A stretch of 64,000 nt of DNA from the NCBI RefSeq assembly GCF_001541345.2, contig NZ_LMVL02000002.1, forward strand, positions 620,001 to 684,000. The letters run 5' to 3'. The notes beneath the pieces are model-generated. The model did not search any database, was not told where the DNA came from, and saw nothing but the letters and a program-made list of their open reading frames with translations. Source of the DNA: Gillisella vitis (GTDB lineage Bacteria; Pseudomonadota; Alphaproteobacteria; Rhizobiales; Rhizobiaceae). Each line of letters begins with the position of its first letter. Positions within the stretch are counted from its first letter, which is position 1. Positions 54,630 through 64,000 of the stretch are shown piece by piece. The translations under genes were made by a program, and so were the position numbers.

Positions 54630-55304
54630 GTGACCTTTCATGTCGGAATTCTCGTCTTTCCGAATGTTCAGCAACTGGATCTGACGGGTCCATTTGAGGT
54701 ATTTGCCTCTGCGCCGGATGTTGTCGTGCATCTGATCTGGAAAGACCTGGCGCAGATCATGTCTGCGACGGGTTTATCATTGTCACCAACAGTGACTTTT
54801 ACCGATTGCCCACCATTGGATGTCATTTGCGTGCCGGGCGGGAAAGGCATTGATGCCTTGATGGAAGATGAGGATGTGCTGACATTCCTCCGGGAAAAGG
54901 CGCTAGATGCAGCTTTTGTCACCTCTGTTTGCACGGGATCGCTCGTGCTGGCGGCGGCGGGGTTGCTGAAGGATAAGAAAGCCACCAGCCATTGGGCGTC
55001 AAAACACCTGCTGGCTCCATTGGGAGCAATTCCGACGCAGGGCCGGATCGTTACCGATGGCAATGTTATAACGGCAGGCGGGGTCACGGCTGGGATTGAT
55101 TTTGGCCTGACCGTTCTTGCGGCCCTGATTGGTGAGGATGTGGCCCAAACGGTTCAGCTGGCTCTGGAATATGCACCCGATCCCCCCTTTCAGGCGGGAA
55201 CACCGGAAACAGCACCGGCTGCCATCGTCGCCAGGGTGCGCGAAAACTTAGCAGCAACGCTGAAGCAACGGCAGGACATTGTTCAACGGATGACTGCTTC
55301 ATAA
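54630..55304 (+). CDS. DJ-1/PfpI-family protein, isonitrile hydratase-like
   Basis: The 224-residue product resembles isonitrile hydratase (which adds water to isonitriles to give N-formamides). The N-terminus is VGILVFPNVQQLDLTGPFEVF with an Asp before the loop. The nucleophile elbow TSVCTGSLVLAAAGLL is near residue 100, followed by ATSHWASKHLL and the GGVTAGIDFGL region. It starts at a GTG with AAGGAG upstream. The divergent regulator carries a related DJ-1 domain. The true substrate is unknown. Confidence 0.85.
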   Translation: MTFHVGILVFPNVQQLDLTGPFEVFASAPDVVVHLIWKDLAQIMSATGLSLSPTVTFTDCPPLDVICVPGGKGIDALMEDEDVLTFLREKALDAAFVTSVCTGSLVLAAAGLLKDKKATSHWASKHLLAPLGAIPTQGRIVTDGNVITAGGVTAGIDFGLTVLAALIGEDVAQTVQLALEYAPDPPFQAGTPETAPAAIVARVRENLAATLKQRQDIVQRMTAS

Positions 55305-55314
55305 TTCCTTAAAT

Positions 55315-55344
55315 GACACGGCAGGGCGTCTGCCCTGCCGTGTC
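55315..55344. terminator. Hairpin between convergent genes
   Basis: GACACGGCAGGGC (55315-55327) pairs perfectly with GCCCTGCCGTGTC (55332-55344) over GTCT. It lies between the stop codons of the isonitrile-hydratase-like gene and the chemoreceptor, and may serve both, although no long T run flanks it. Confidence 0.7.
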
Positions 55345-55368
55345 GCGTGGTTTGTAAGCTGATCCCGA

Positions 55369-57591
55369 TCAGGCGGCGCGGCGCATGCCGTGGTCGGCCT
55401 TGTGGACCTTGAACTGCGAGATCAGATTGAGCAGGTTGACGGTTTCCTCGGCCAGTTTCGAGGTGCTGGCGGCGGCCTCCTCGACCATGGCGGCATTTTG
55501 CTGGGTCATCTGGTCCATCTGGTTGACGGCAGTATTGACCTCGCTGAGACCGGTCGATTGCTCGTTTGCAGCCGTGGCAATTGAAGTGACCTGACTGGAA
55601 ATGCCGATGACCTTTTGCTGGATTTCCCTCAGCGCTTCCCCGGTGCCGGTGACCAGCCTCACGCCCGTCTCCACTTCATTCGACGATTTGGTAATCAGCG
55701 CCTTGATGTCCTTGGCGGCGGTGGCCGACCGCTGCGCCAGTTCGCGGACTTCCTGGGCGACAACGGCAAAGCCTTTGCCGGCCTCGCCAGCGCGGGCGGC
55801 CTCGACCCCGGCATTGAGCGCCAGAAGGTTGGTCTGGAACGCAATCTCATCAATCACATTGATGATCTGGGTGATTTCGTTTGAGGCTTGCTCGATGCGG
55901 CTCATGGCGGCTGTTGCGTCCTGGACGACATCGGCGGATTGCTCGGCAAACCGACGGGCTTCAGAGACCATCTTGCTGGATTCCTGTGCTCGTTCGGTCG
56001 AGGTTTTGACCGCAACGGTGATTTCTTCCAAGGCCGACGAGGTCTCTTCAAGCGAGGCCGCCTGGGTTTCCGTCCGGCGAGACAGATCGTTGGAGGCCTG
56101 GCGGATTTCGTCGGCACCGCCATTGATGACATCTGCGGATTGGCGCACCTGTTCCATCAGCAGCCGTAGCTTGGTCATGGTTTCGTTGACATTGGTCTGC
56201 AATTCGGCAAACACGCCTTGATATCTACCGCTCATGGATTCCGTCAGGTCGCCATTGGAGAGAGCGGAAACCACCCGCCTGGTTTCCGCGATACCCTTGT
56301 CTACGGAGTCCACCAGCGTGTTGACGTTGTTGGCAAAGGCGTCCAGATCTGGATTGTCGTAGTGCTTGGTAATGCGGCTGGTGAAATCACCGGCGACCGC
56401 TGCCGAGACGACTGTGGCAATATCGGATTGCAGATCGGCATTTTTCTGCTGCAAAGCGGCTTCTTGTGCAGTCAGCTGGCGAATTTTGATGGCATTCTGC
56501 TTGAAGACATTGACGGCCTTGGCCATCAGCCCGACCTCGTTATCATAGGTGAGGCCCGGAATCTCGGTCTCCAACTGGTTGTCGGCCAGCTTGCTCATGG
56601 CGGAGGTGATCGCCAGGATCGGACGGCTGATGCTGCGGGCGATCAACACCGCCAATACGGTGGCGAGGAGAAGGCCAAGTGCGGCGACTATAATGGCTGT
56701 TGTGATCGAAGCGCGCATTGTCTCCTCGATGCGAGGGCCGAGCGCATCCTGTTCTTTCTTCAGGACCAGTTTCAGTTCTTCGGTGTCCTTGGCCAATTTC
56801 GGGCCGACGGTATTCATGACATTGGTGATGACGGAATTGCGCTTGGTGATAACAGCCTGTGTCTTGGTCAGGTCGCTGATATAGGTGTTGAGATCATCCA
56901 GGGTGGCTTTGAACCGCTGCGCGCGTTCGGGAATGACAATGGCTGCGGTAACCTCGGTGGAGCGGGCCAGCGCATCCTGTGCTGCTGCCATCGCCGCTTG
57001 GTAATCCGCGGTCTCGTTGTTCAACAGGTATCTGGTGGCAGCCAGCCGCATGACGAAGGTCGAGGCCAGGAACTGAGTGGCTTTGTAAGCCGCAATATTA
57101 TTACCACTGCTGTCGAAATCACCGAGCAATTGTGAGGTGGATTTTTCAATTCCAGGGCCTAGCCGGTCGAGGCTTGTATCGACCAGTTTGTCGCGTTCCG
57201 ATTGGGCGGCGACGACGGCCTTGAAGCCATTTTCATAATCTGCAACGGCAGCCGTGAACCCGGCTGAAGCGGATTTCTCCGCATCGGAGCGGGCCATAGA
57301 CAAGAGATTGGCGGTGCTTTCCTTGACGGTGGCCAGACGCTTATCAAAAGCAGCAAGATTATCGGCGGAATGGTCGGCTTGATATCTCAGAAAGGCCAGG
57401 CGAGCTTCCAGCATGTTTGCCTGCACGCGGCCTGCTTCATTGGTCAGCCGGGCAATGGCGCGATAATCAGTAAAGTTGGACTGATTACTGGTGTTGGAAT
57501 AGACTGACATGCCGGCAATGGTGATGAGAATGGCGATAATGACGCCGAAACCACCATATATCTTGTAACTGAGTTTTACATTGTCGAGCAT
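55369..57591 (-). CDS. Methyl-accepting chemotaxis protein
   Basis: This is a transmembrane chemoreceptor that signals to CheA/CheW. In the 740-residue product, an N-terminal membrane helix (about 10-29) and a large helical sensor region (about 30-295, resembling a helical-bundle ligand domain) come first. A second membrane helix ([20 protein letters not shown]) follows, then HAMP, a second HAMP-like segment (about 395-470) and the signalling hairpin. Its tip reads [24 protein letters not shown] in part. No NWETF-type pentapeptide is at the C-terminus (ends RRAA). No other che genes are adjacent; the ligand is unknown. Confidence 0.95.
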   Translation of the reverse strand: MLDNVKLSYKIYGGFGVIIAILITIAGMSVYSNTSNQSNFTDYRAIARLTNEAGRVQANMLEARLAFLRYQADHSADNLAAFDKRLATVKESTANLLSMARSDAEKSASAGFTAAVADYENGFKAVVAAQSERDKLVDTSLDRLGPGIEKSTSQLLGDFDSSGNNIAAYKATQFLASTFVMRLAATRYLLNNETADYQAAMAAAQDALARSTEVTAAIVIPERAQRFKATLDDLNTYISDLTKTQAVITKRNSVITNVMNTVGPKLAKDTEELKLVLKKEQDALGPRIEETMRASITTAIIVAALGLLLATVLAVLIARSISRPILAITSAMSKLADNQLETEIPGLTYDNEVGLMAKAVNVFKQNAIKIRQLTAQEAALQQKNADLQSDIATVVSAAVAGDFTSRITKHYDNPDLDAFANNVNTLVDSVDKGIAETRRVVSALSNGDLTESMSGRYQGVFAELQTNVNETMTKLRLLMEQVRQSADVINGGADEIRQASNDLSRRTETQAASLEETSSALEEITVAVKTSTERAQESSKMVSEARRFAEQSADVVQDATAAMSRIEQASNEITQIINVIDEIAFQTNLLALNAGVEAARAGEAGKGFAVVAQEVRELAQRSATAAKDIKALITKSSNEVETGVRLVTGTGEALREIQQKVIGISSQVTSIATAANEQSTGLSEVNTAVNQMDQMTQQNAAMVEEAAASTSKLAEETVNLLNLISQFKVHKADHGMRRAA

Positions 57592-58578
57592 TGGATTGAT
57601 TTCCTCTTTGGTGTCGTCTCTCGCCAGATAGATGATTAAAATCTAATGTAGATAGACATAAATTAAAAAATGTAAAATGCGTGGACTTTATAGATCGGTG
57701 CGTCAAAAAAACGCATTGTGATAACGGCGACTTTCAGAAAACCCGTTCCAGTTGGAGCAGAAATTTTGCTGACCGAAATGAATCTGAAAACCGCTGATGT
57801 AATACGGTTTCAACGCATTACTTATTTCAATAAATAACAAAATTATTTAATAAATATTTATTAGAATAAAAAGATAAATACATATATTTTTTCATATGCA
57901 CAAGATGAAGCAATTTTTGGTTGTATATTTTGTGCAAAAAACAAATTTTGTAAAATTTCAATTTATCAAAAAATACAAATGGCTGAGGAATGATTTTGTA
58001 TGAAAGAGAAATCCGGGAGATTGTGACGGGTTGTTCTGATAGAGGCAGTAAATCCCAAAAGAGTACAGTGGTAAAAAGATCGATGCCCCGGGTTTTTACG
58101 CATATCAAGACGGATTGAAAGCGACCTTGGAGATACAAATCGCGCTGTCAGCATCGTCGAGACTTGGTATTAAAGCGCCGAAAATCCTCCAAAGCGCGGA
58201 TGCGTGAAACAGATGGATTAAACCATTCGCAACGACACGAAATACGGTGATGCTCTCATATCTTGGATGAGCTTGAATGATGCAGTGAATGGAATGGTCA
58301 ATGCCACGGCGCGTTTGATAAAGCCCAGGGTGGTGCAAACCTCCCATGGGCTTGAAATATTCGAGACACTTCTACCGCATAATGCCTTAAACAACTTTAG
58401 GTTTAAAGCGACCATTATCCAGCCGATATAAAGTGCTACAGCGCCGTGCCGATTCCAGTTCTTCGGCACGAGGCTATAACCGAGAATATAAAACTATGTT
58501 TCCGCCTCAAATCGACGGATTCCTGATTCGATTTGTCATTCGACAGACCTGTCCCGCGCATTCTGAACCAGGCAAATT
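57592..58578. other. About 1-kb AT-rich gene-poor region
   Basis: No convincing gene is seen. The stretch about 57,640-58,000 is far richer in A and T than the surrounding sequence, with long A/T runs. Open frames here (for example 57827-58138 minus, 58218-58469 minus) lack ribosome-binding sites, recognisable motifs and the codon use of neighbouring genes. The region may be a decayed remnant or acquired DNA. The promoter of the chemoreceptor lies at its left end. Confidence 0.6.
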
Positions 58579-60396
58579 CTAGAACAGCACGCTGGCGCCT
58601 TGGTCTGCTGGGCCTGCAATCCGGCGCAGAGGGGCAAACAGTTCACGTCCCATGCCGAAGTCATTATCCGCCAAGTCGATGACTTCAGGGCTGCGGCTGG
58701 CAAATTCCGCTGCATCGACAAGCACTTCCAGCGTTCCCGCCACGGCATCGAGGCGGATCATGTCGCCATCGCGGATCTTGGCAATCGGTCCGCCGTCGAC
58801 GGCTTCCGGCGTGACGTGGATAGCGGCAGGCACCTTGCCAGAGGCGCCGGACATCCGTCCGTCCGTCACCAGCGCCACCTTGAGGCCACGGTCCTGAAGC
58901 ACGCCAAGCGACGGAGTCAGCTTGTGCAGTTCCGGCATGCCATTGGCCTTCGGCCCCTGGAAGCGCACCACGGCAATGAAGTCGCGGTTCATCTTGCCGG
59001 CCTTGAAGGCATCCTGCATGTCCTGCTGACTGTGGAACACCATGGCAGGCGCCTCAACGATATGGCGCTCCGGCTTGACGGCGGAGATCTTGATCACCGC
59101 CTTGCCCATATTGCCAGTCAGCATTTTCAAGCCGCCATTCGCCTGAAACGGCGCTTCGATCCGCGACAGCACTTTTGGATCGGCACTGTCTTCGGGCGAG
59201 GGCTGGCGGTCTACGGTGCCGTCGGCGTTCAGATGCGGCTCGATGGTGTAGGCGGCAAGCCCCTGGCCATAGACGGTGCGAACGTCGTCGTGGACGAAAC
59301 CGGCGCGCAGCAATTGCTTGATCAGGAAGCCCATGCCGCCGGCGGCGTGAAAATGGTTCACGTCCGCAGAGCCGTTTGGATAGACGCGGGCCAAGAGCGG
59401 CACAATGTCGGACAGGTCGGAAATATCCTGCCAGCTGAGCAAAATGCCTGCCGCACGGGCCATGGCGATCAGGTGCATGGTATGGTTGGTGGAGCCGCCG
59501 GTGGCATGCAGGCCGACCACGCCATTGACGATGGAGCGCTCGTCGATCATCTCGCCTGACGGTGTGTATTGATTGCCAAGCGCGGTAATCGCCAGCGCCC
59601 GCTTGGTTGCTTCGCGGGTCAGCGCATCGCGCAGCGGCGTGCCGGGATTGATGAAGGAGGCGCCGGGCATGTGAAAGCCCATGATTTCCATCAGCATCTG
59701 GTTGGAATTGGCGGTGCCGTAGAATGTGCAGGTGCCGGGGCCGTGATAGGATTTGGATTCCGCTTCCAGCAGTTCGGCCCGGCCCACCTTGCCCTCGGCA
59801 TAGAGCTGGCGAATGCGGGTCTTTTCGTCATTCGGCAAGCCCGTAGTCATCGGTCCAGCCGGAATGAACACGGAGGGGAGATGACCGAAGGTCAGTGCGG
59901 CAATCATCAGGCCGGGGACGATCTTGTCGCAGACGCCGAGAAACACCGCCGCATCGAACATGTTGTGGCTGAGACCGATGCCAGCCGCCATGGCGATAAC
60001 ATCGCGGGAAAACAGCGACAGCTCCATGCCGGGCTGGCCCTGGGTAACGCCATCACACATCGCCGGCACGCCGCCTGCCACCTGGGCGACGCCACCCACT
60101 TCGCTGGCCGCCTGGCGGATCAGGGCCGGATAGGTCTCGAACGGCTGATGTGCCGAGAGCATATCGTTATAGGCGGTGATGATGCCGAGATTGGGGACGG
60201 TGTCGCCAGCCAGCGCCGCCTTGTCCCCGGGGGAACAGACCGCAAAACCATGGGCAAGATTGCCACAGGCCAGCGAACCCCGGTTCACACCCTTGCCAGC
60301 GGCCCGGCGAACGCGATCCAGATAGGCCTCGCGGGTCGGCTTGGAGCGCTCGACAATGCGCTTGGTGATGGCTTCGATACGGTGATCGGCACTCAT
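58579..60396 (-). CDS. edd: Edd, 6-phosphogluconate dehydratase
   Basis: Edd converts 6-phosphogluconate to 2-keto-3-deoxy-6-phosphogluconate, the first dedicated Entner-Doudoroff step. The ATG at 60396 with GGAAGG 9 bp upstream gives 605 residues, the usual size. The IlvD/Edd signatures [14 protein letters not shown] and [13 protein letters not shown] are present, with Cys residues expected to hold the iron-sulphur cluster, as is [23 protein letters not shown]. It is downstream of pgl in the same direction with a 144-bp gap. Confidence 0.97.
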   Translation of the reverse strand: MSADHRIEAITKRIVERSKPTREAYLDRVRRAAGKGVNRGSLACGNLAHGFAVCSPGDKAALAGDTVPNLGIITAYNDMLSAHQPFETYPALIRQAASEVGGVAQVAGGVPAMCDGVTQGQPGMELSLFSRDVIAMAAGIGLSHNMFDAAVFLGVCDKIVPGLMIAALTFGHLPSVFIPAGPMTTGLPNDEKTRIRQLYAEGKVGRAELLEAESKSYHGPGTCTFYGTANSNQMLMEIMGFHMPGASFINPGTPLRDALTREATKRALAITALGNQYTPSGEMIDERSIVNGVVGLHATGGSTNHTMHLIAMARAAGILLSWQDISDLSDIVPLLARVYPNGSADVNHFHAAGGMGFLIKQLLRAGFVHDDVRTVYGQGLAAYTIEPHLNADGTVDRQPSPEDSADPKVLSRIEAPFQANGGLKMLTGNMGKAVIKISAVKPERHIVEAPAMVFHSQQDMQDAFKAGKMNRDFIAVVRFQGPKANGMPELHKLTPSLGVLQDRGLKVALVTDGRMSGASGKVPAAIHVTPEAVDGGPIAKIRDGDMIRLDAVAGTLEVLVDAAEFASRSPEVIDLADNDFGMGRELFAPLRRIAGPADQGASVLF

Positions 60397-60540
60397 GGAA
60401 AGCATCCTTCCTGAAAAGGGCAGGGGAGGCGACCTTGGCACTTGTTAAAGCGCTGCGGTCGCCCGCGCTATTGGGCCTCGTTCTTCAAGGCCCGCATCGC
60501 TTTTGATACCAGCCTGGCTCTCAGGGCGTTCTGATCGAGA

Positions 60541-61239
60541 TCAGGGCGCCCAATAAATATCGACAGGCGTCTCAGCCCGGGTCAGTACGGCGCGAACAGG
60601 CATTTCGGTCTCGTCTGTGCCTGAAAGCGCCTTGTCCAGCACCGCCTGCTTTTCCGCACCCTCAATGTGAACGATCAACAGACCGGCATCGGCAAGGCTG
60701 GAGAAAGACAGGGTCAGGCGCGGTTCGCCAGCACCCGGCGCCTCCATAGTGATCACCCGGGGCGGCAGCGTCAGGTCAAGCGCGTCTTCAAGATTGTCGC
60801 CACCCGGGAAGAACGAGGCGGTGTGGCCATCGGTTCCCATGCCGAGGATAACCACGTCGAGCGGCGTGCCAAGGTCGGACACCGCGTCGCTCGCCACTGC
60901 GGCAGCAGCCTCGATGGTCTCTTCCGGCGAATAGAGCGGCACGAATTCGGCCTCGGCGGCCTGGTTTTTCAACAGGTGCGTGGCAACCAGCAAATGGTTG
61001 GAGCGGGGATTGTCCTCAGGCACGAAGCGCTCATCGACCAGTGTTACCGAGACCTTGTCCCAGTCCAGCGCCTTTTGCGACAGGGCCTCGAAGAAGGCCT
61101 TGGGCGTGGAGCCGCCTGACACGGCCAACGAAGCAGCACCGGAGGCGGCAATCGCCTCCGTCAGGGCTGCGGCCACCCGGTCGGCCAACGCTGTCGCCAG
61201 CGCCGCGCCATTGTCAAAGCTATGCAGTGTATGCGCCAT
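60541..61239 (-). CDS. pgl: Pgl, 6-phosphogluconolactonase
   Basis: Pgl hydrolyses 6-phosphogluconolactone to 6-phosphogluconate. The ATG at 61239 is preceded by GAGGG at good spacing and gives 232 residues, the common size. The in-frame ATG at 61260, overlapping the zwf stop, is an alternative. Family motifs seen are LAVSGGSTPKAFFEAL, VTLVDERFVPEDNPRSN and ILGMGTDGHTASFFPG. The gene follows zwf almost directly, so the two are probably coupled. Confidence 0.96.
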   Translation of the reverse strand: MAHTLHSFDNGAALATALADRVAAALTEAIAASGAASLAVSGGSTPKAFFEALSQKALDWDKVSVTLVDERFVPEDNPRSNHLLVATHLLKNQAAEAEFVPLYSPEETIEAAAAVASDAVSDLGTPLDVVILGMGTDGHTASFFPGGDNLEDALDLTLPPRVITMEAPGAGEPRLTLSFSSLADAGLLIVHIEGAEKQAVLDKALSGTDETEMPVRAVLTRAETPVDIYWAP

Positions 61240-61252
61240 GATGCCGTTGCCC

Positions 61253-62722
61253 TCAGTCATTCTCGTGCCAGGTACGACCGTCACGCTCGATCAGCGCGAT
61301 GGCCTGGCTTGGTCCCCAGGTGCCGGAAGTATAACCCTGTGCCTTCTGGCCAACCTCTTCCCAGCTCTTCAGGATCGGATCGACCCAGTTCCAGGCCGCT
61401 TCCACTTCGTCGCGGCGCATGAACAGCGTCTGGTTGGAGCGGATCACGTCCATCAGCAGCCGTTCATAGGCGTCGGGATTGCGCACGCCGAAGGATTCGG
61501 CAAAGCTCATGTCCAGCGGCACATGGCGCAGGCGCATGCCACCCGGGCCTGGGTCCTTGATCATCAGCCATTGCTTGACGCCTTCGTCCGGTTGCAGGCG
61601 AATGACCAGCTGGTTGGCCTCGATACGACCGACATCGCCGAAAATCGAATGGGGAATCGGCTTGAACTGGATGACGATTTCCGAAACGCGGCCTGCCAGA
61701 CGCTTGCCGGTTCGCAGGTAGAACGGTACGCCCGCCCAGCGCCAATTGTTGATCTCGGCCTTGATGGCGACGAAGGTTTCCGTGTCGGAACTGTCGCCCA
61801 GCTCCTCCGTGTAACCCTTGACCGCACCGCCTGCCGAAGCACCGGCCTTGTACTGGCCGCGAACGGTCATTTTCTCGACATTGGAGGCGTCGATTGGCTT
61901 CAGCGCCCGCAGCACTTTCAGCTTTTCGTCGCGCAGCGCCTCTGAGTTCATCGAGGACGGGGCTTCCATGGCAACGAGGCACAGCAATTGCAGGATATGA
62001 TTCTGCACCATATCGCGCAACGCGCCTGCCTTGTCGTAATAGGTGACACGGCCTTCCAGCCCGACGGATTCGGCAACGGTGATCTGCACATGGTCGATAT
62101 GGGCGGAATTCCACAGCGGCTCATAGAGCGCATTGGCAAAGCGCAGCGCCATAAGGTTCTGCACGGTTTCCTTGCCGAGATAATGGTCGATGCGGAAGAT
62201 CTGCTCTTCCTTGAAAACCTTGCCGATCGTATCATTCAGCGCCTGCGCCGAGGCGAGATCGCGGCCAATCGGCTTTTCCACCACGATGCGGGTGGATTTG
62301 GTGATCAGCTTGTGGTCGCGGATCTTGTCGGCAATATCGCCGAAAATCGATGGGGAAACCGCCAGATAGAAGGCGCGCACGATGTCCTTGCCGCTATCCA
62401 GCAGTTTTTTCAGCGTATCCCAACCCTTGTCGTCCTTGGCATCGACCGACACGTAATGCAGCCGGTCGAGAAAGCGCTTGACCTGGCTCTCTTCCAATTC
62501 ATCGGGCTTCAGAAATTCCTTCAGGGCCTTATGGGCGAATTCGCGGTATTCCGCATCCGTCATCGGTGAGCGGGACGCCCCGATGATCCGGGTCGGCTCG
62601 GTGAGCTGGCCGGCCAACTGGCGGTGATAAAGGGCCGGCAGAAGCTTGCGCTCGGCAAGATCCCCGGTGCCGCCAAAGACGACATAGTCAAAGGGTTCGA
62701 CAGGAATAATCTGGCTGCTCAT
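61253..62722 (-). CDS. zwf: Zwf, glucose-6-phosphate dehydrogenase
   Basis: Zwf oxidises glucose 6-phosphate to 6-phosphogluconolactone with NADP. The ATG at 62722 (GAGAG upstream) gives 489 residues; an ATG five codons earlier is possible. The nucleotide-binding motif VVFGGTGDLAERKLLPAL and the active-site motif RIDHYLGKETVQNL, containing catalytic His and Lys, are present. It is the first gene of zwf-pgl-edd. Confidence 0.97.
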   Translation of the reverse strand: MSSQIIPVEPFDYVVFGGTGDLAERKLLPALYHRQLAGQLTEPTRIIGASRSPMTDAEYREFAHKALKEFLKPDELEESQVKRFLDRLHYVSVDAKDDKGWDTLKKLLDSGKDIVRAFYLAVSPSIFGDIADKIRDHKLITKSTRIVVEKPIGRDLASAQALNDTIGKVFKEEQIFRIDHYLGKETVQNLMALRFANALYEPLWNSAHIDHVQITVAESVGLEGRVTYYDKAGALRDMVQNHILQLLCLVAMEAPSSMNSEALRDEKLKVLRALKPIDASNVEKMTVRGQYKAGASAGGAVKGYTEELGDSSDTETFVAIKAEINNWRWAGVPFYLRTGKRLAGRVSEIVIQFKPIPHSIFGDVGRIEANQLVIRLQPDEGVKQWLMIKDPGPGGMRLRHVPLDMSFAESFGVRNPDAYERLLMDVIRSNQTLFMRRDEVEAAWNWVDPILKSWEEVGQKAQGYTSGTWGPSQAIALIERDGRTWHEND

Positions 62723-62808
62723 ACGGGCATCTCTCATTCATGGCCATCGGCTAGGCTGATGGCTCAGGTTATAATTCAATCGATTTAAAAAAGCCACACC
62801 CTGTGTGG

Positions 62809-63252
62809 TTAATTTCCTGATGGCGGCTCTGGCGCTTCGGATTGCCGAGGATCGTGAAGGATCCTTTTTGGATCGCTGTGTTGGTCGTGATCATGCGCTT
62901 TGCCTTCGCTTTGGCCGAAAAACAGCTTCGAGACCGATCCCAGAGCCCGTGCCAGGATACTGGTGCGGGTCACCGGCCTTTCATCAGGGGGCGGTGCAGG
63001 CTTCGGCTCTGGGTCGTCAGGTGCCCCTTCCGTTTCGGCCAGCAAATCGAACGCCATTTCTGCTTGTGATTGTGGCACGAGAATAGCCAATCCACCCAAT
63101 CCCCTGGACAAGTGAACACCCCGATAGTTGCTTGGATTGCCGCGCTCGCCGACGATAATGCCATAGGCCTCCAGGTAAGAGCGCGTCACTAGAAATTCGT
63201 CTTCGCTATAGACTGTCGCAACGCAGACAGGGCGATCGGGAGCCTCTCTCAT
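62809..63252 (-). CDS. Small DUF2007-like protein
   Basis: The 147-residue product from the ATG at 63252 (GAGGAAG upstream) has an N-terminal region (about 8-70) typical of DUF2007, a predicted ligand or signal domain: VATVYSEDEFLVTRSYLEAYGI, and LAILVPQSQAEMAFDLL. A Pro/Glu-rich linker and a charged tail follow. The function is unknown. It is between an oxidase gene and zwf, same strand, 17 bp after the oxidase stop, so the two may be cotranscribed. Confidence 0.7.
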   Translation of the reverse strand: MREAPDRPVCVATVYSEDEFLVTRSYLEAYGIIVGERGNPSNYRGVHLSRGLGGLAILVPQSQAEMAFDLLAETEGAPDDPEPKPAPPPDERPVTRTSILARALGSVSKLFFGQSEGKAHDHDQHSDPKRILHDPRQSEAPEPPSGN

Positions 63253-63269
63253 ACTTTTCTTCCTCGGCC

Positions 63270-64000
63270 TCAAAAACGGTCGCGCAGGGCATACCAGCTG
63301 AGCGCCAGGAACAGAAGCGGCGAGCGCAGCCGGGACCCGCCTGGAAAAGCCGGAACCTTTAACTCCTTCAACAGGTCCAACTCGCTGGTTTTTCCCAGAA
63401 CCGATTTGGCAAACAGCGTACCGCAATAGTTTGACAACATCACGCCATGGCCGGAATAACCAGCGACGGAAATCACCCCGGGCATGACCTCGCGGGCAAA
63501 GGGCTGGCGGTTCATGGTGATGCCGACCGAGCCGCCCCAGGCATGGGTCATCTCGATGCCATCAAGGGCCGGATAGATCTCGGTGATCTGGCGGCGGATA
63601 TGGTCGGAAATATCGCGCGGGCTGTCGGCTGTATAGGCTTCGCGTCCGCCAAACAGCAATTGCCCGTCGCGGGTCTTGCGGAAATAGCGCACCACGAACC
63701 GGCTATCGGCGACCGCTTCCGAGCCGGGCAGGATGTCCGGAAAATCCTTGAGCGGCACGGTAGCGCCAATGAAGGAGCGGATCGGCATGACATGGGACGC
63801 CGTCACCGGTTCCAGATTGCCGATATAGGCATTGGTAGCGATCAGCACATGGCGGGCGGTAATCGTACCCTTCGGCGTTTCGATCATCGTTTTGCCGCCG
63901 CTTTGGGCAATCGATGTGGCCTTGGTCATTTCATGCAGGCGGGCACCGGCGTTTTTCGCCACTTTCGCCAGCCCCACCAGCAGTTTCAGCGGGTGGATAT
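63270..64000 (-). CDS. FAD-dependent oxidoreductase of the DAO family (5' part outside window)
   Basis: This is the C-terminal 243 residues of an amine or amino-acid oxidase-type flavoprotein, resembling gamma-glutamylputrescine oxidase (PuuB). The reading frame is open to the window edge, starting IHPLKLLVGLAKVAKN. It continues ITARHVLIATNAYIGNL and LLFGGREAY, and ends with the FAD-binding segment GVISVAGYSGHGVMLSNYCG. The substrate cannot be decided from this part. A Leu-rich tail (PLLFLALSWYALRDRF) closes the protein. Confidence 0.88.
   Translation of the reverse strand, partial: IHPLKLLVGLAKVAKNAGARLHEMTKATSIAQSGGKTMIETPKGTITARHVLIATNAYIGNLEPVTASHVMPIRSFIGATVPLKDFPDILPGSEAVADSRFVVRYFRKTRDGQLLFGGREAYTADSPRDISDHIRRQITEIYPALDGIEMTHAWGGSVGITMNRQPFAREVMPGVISVAGYSGHGVMLSNYCGTLFAKSVLGKTSELDLLKELKVPAFPGGSRLRSPLLFLALSWYALRDRF

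Noticed and set aside
57827-58138. 103-residue open frame on the minus strand
   Set aside because: It lies in the AT-rich patch, has no ribosome-binding site, and its composition (Tyr, Phe, Ile, Lys) only reflects local base content.

Overview
The window looks like chromosomal DNA from a member of the Rhizobiaceae (Rhizobium, Agrobacterium, Allorhizobium or Sinorhizobium group). Four things point there: the flagellar gene order flhB-fliG-fliN-fliM-motA / flgF-fliI ... flagellins ... motB-motC-fliK-rem-flgE-flgK-flgL-flaF-flbT-flgD-fliQ-flhA-fliR, the rhizobia-specific proteins MotC, MotE and Rem, an agl alpha-glucoside operon, and a zwf-pgl-edd Entner-Doudoroff cluster. The species cannot be fixed from the sequence alone. 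No tRNA, rRNA, CRISPR array, transposase or prophage gene was seen.

Region 1 (about 1-39,300) is one continuous flagellar locus. A leftward arm (flhB, fliG, fliN, fliM, motA) encodes export gate, C-ring and stator parts. It diverges from a long rightward arm: flgF-fliI-orf190; flgB-flgC-fliE-flgG-flgA-flgI-motE-flgH-fliL-fliP; five tandem flagellin genes, each with its own leader and mostly its own terminator; a FliH-like gene with motB-motC-fliK and a lytic transglycosylase; the regulator rem; flgE-flgK-flgL-flaF-flbT-flgD; fliQ-flhA-fliR; and a tail of small genes that look like divergent FliJ, FlgJ/rod-binding, FlgN and FliL-like proteins. Two regulatory patterns stand out. Six transcription-unit starts (motA, flgF, flgB, the fliH-like gene, flgE, flhA) share a CGCAAG core followed at a fixed 8-bp distance by a CNTANT-like hexamer. 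All five flagellin mRNAs share a two-part leader: a GC hairpin followed by a TGTCCCT(T) segment that can pair with the Shine-Dalgarno region, with a compensatory change in the first gene. The flagellin translational regulator FlbT and its partner FlaF are encoded in the same window.

Region 2 (about 39,350-49,400) holds a WecG/TagA-type glycosyltransferase, folD, and an alpha-glucoside uptake and hydrolysis operon. The LacI-type repressor aglR is divergent from aglE-aglF-aglG-aglA-aglK. Two LacI-type operator-like sequences lie between aglR and aglE, and large stem-loops separate aglE from aglF and aglA from aglK.

Region 3 (about 49,500-58,600) is a mixed block: a PilZ-like protein, a protein with a C-terminal DUF2778 (Tlde1-type) domain, a 2-hydroxycarboxylate transporter, an AraC/DJ-1 regulator divergent from an isonitrile-hydratase-like protein with inverted repeats between them, a chemoreceptor, and a roughly 1-kb AT-rich stretch without a convincing gene.

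Region 4 (about 58,600-64,000), all leftward, carries zwf-pgl-edd for conversion of glucose 6-phosphate to KDPG, a small DUF2007-like protein, and the end of an FAD-dependent amine/amino-acid oxidase that runs off the window. Glucose released by AglA could feed this cluster after phosphorylation by a kinase not seen here.
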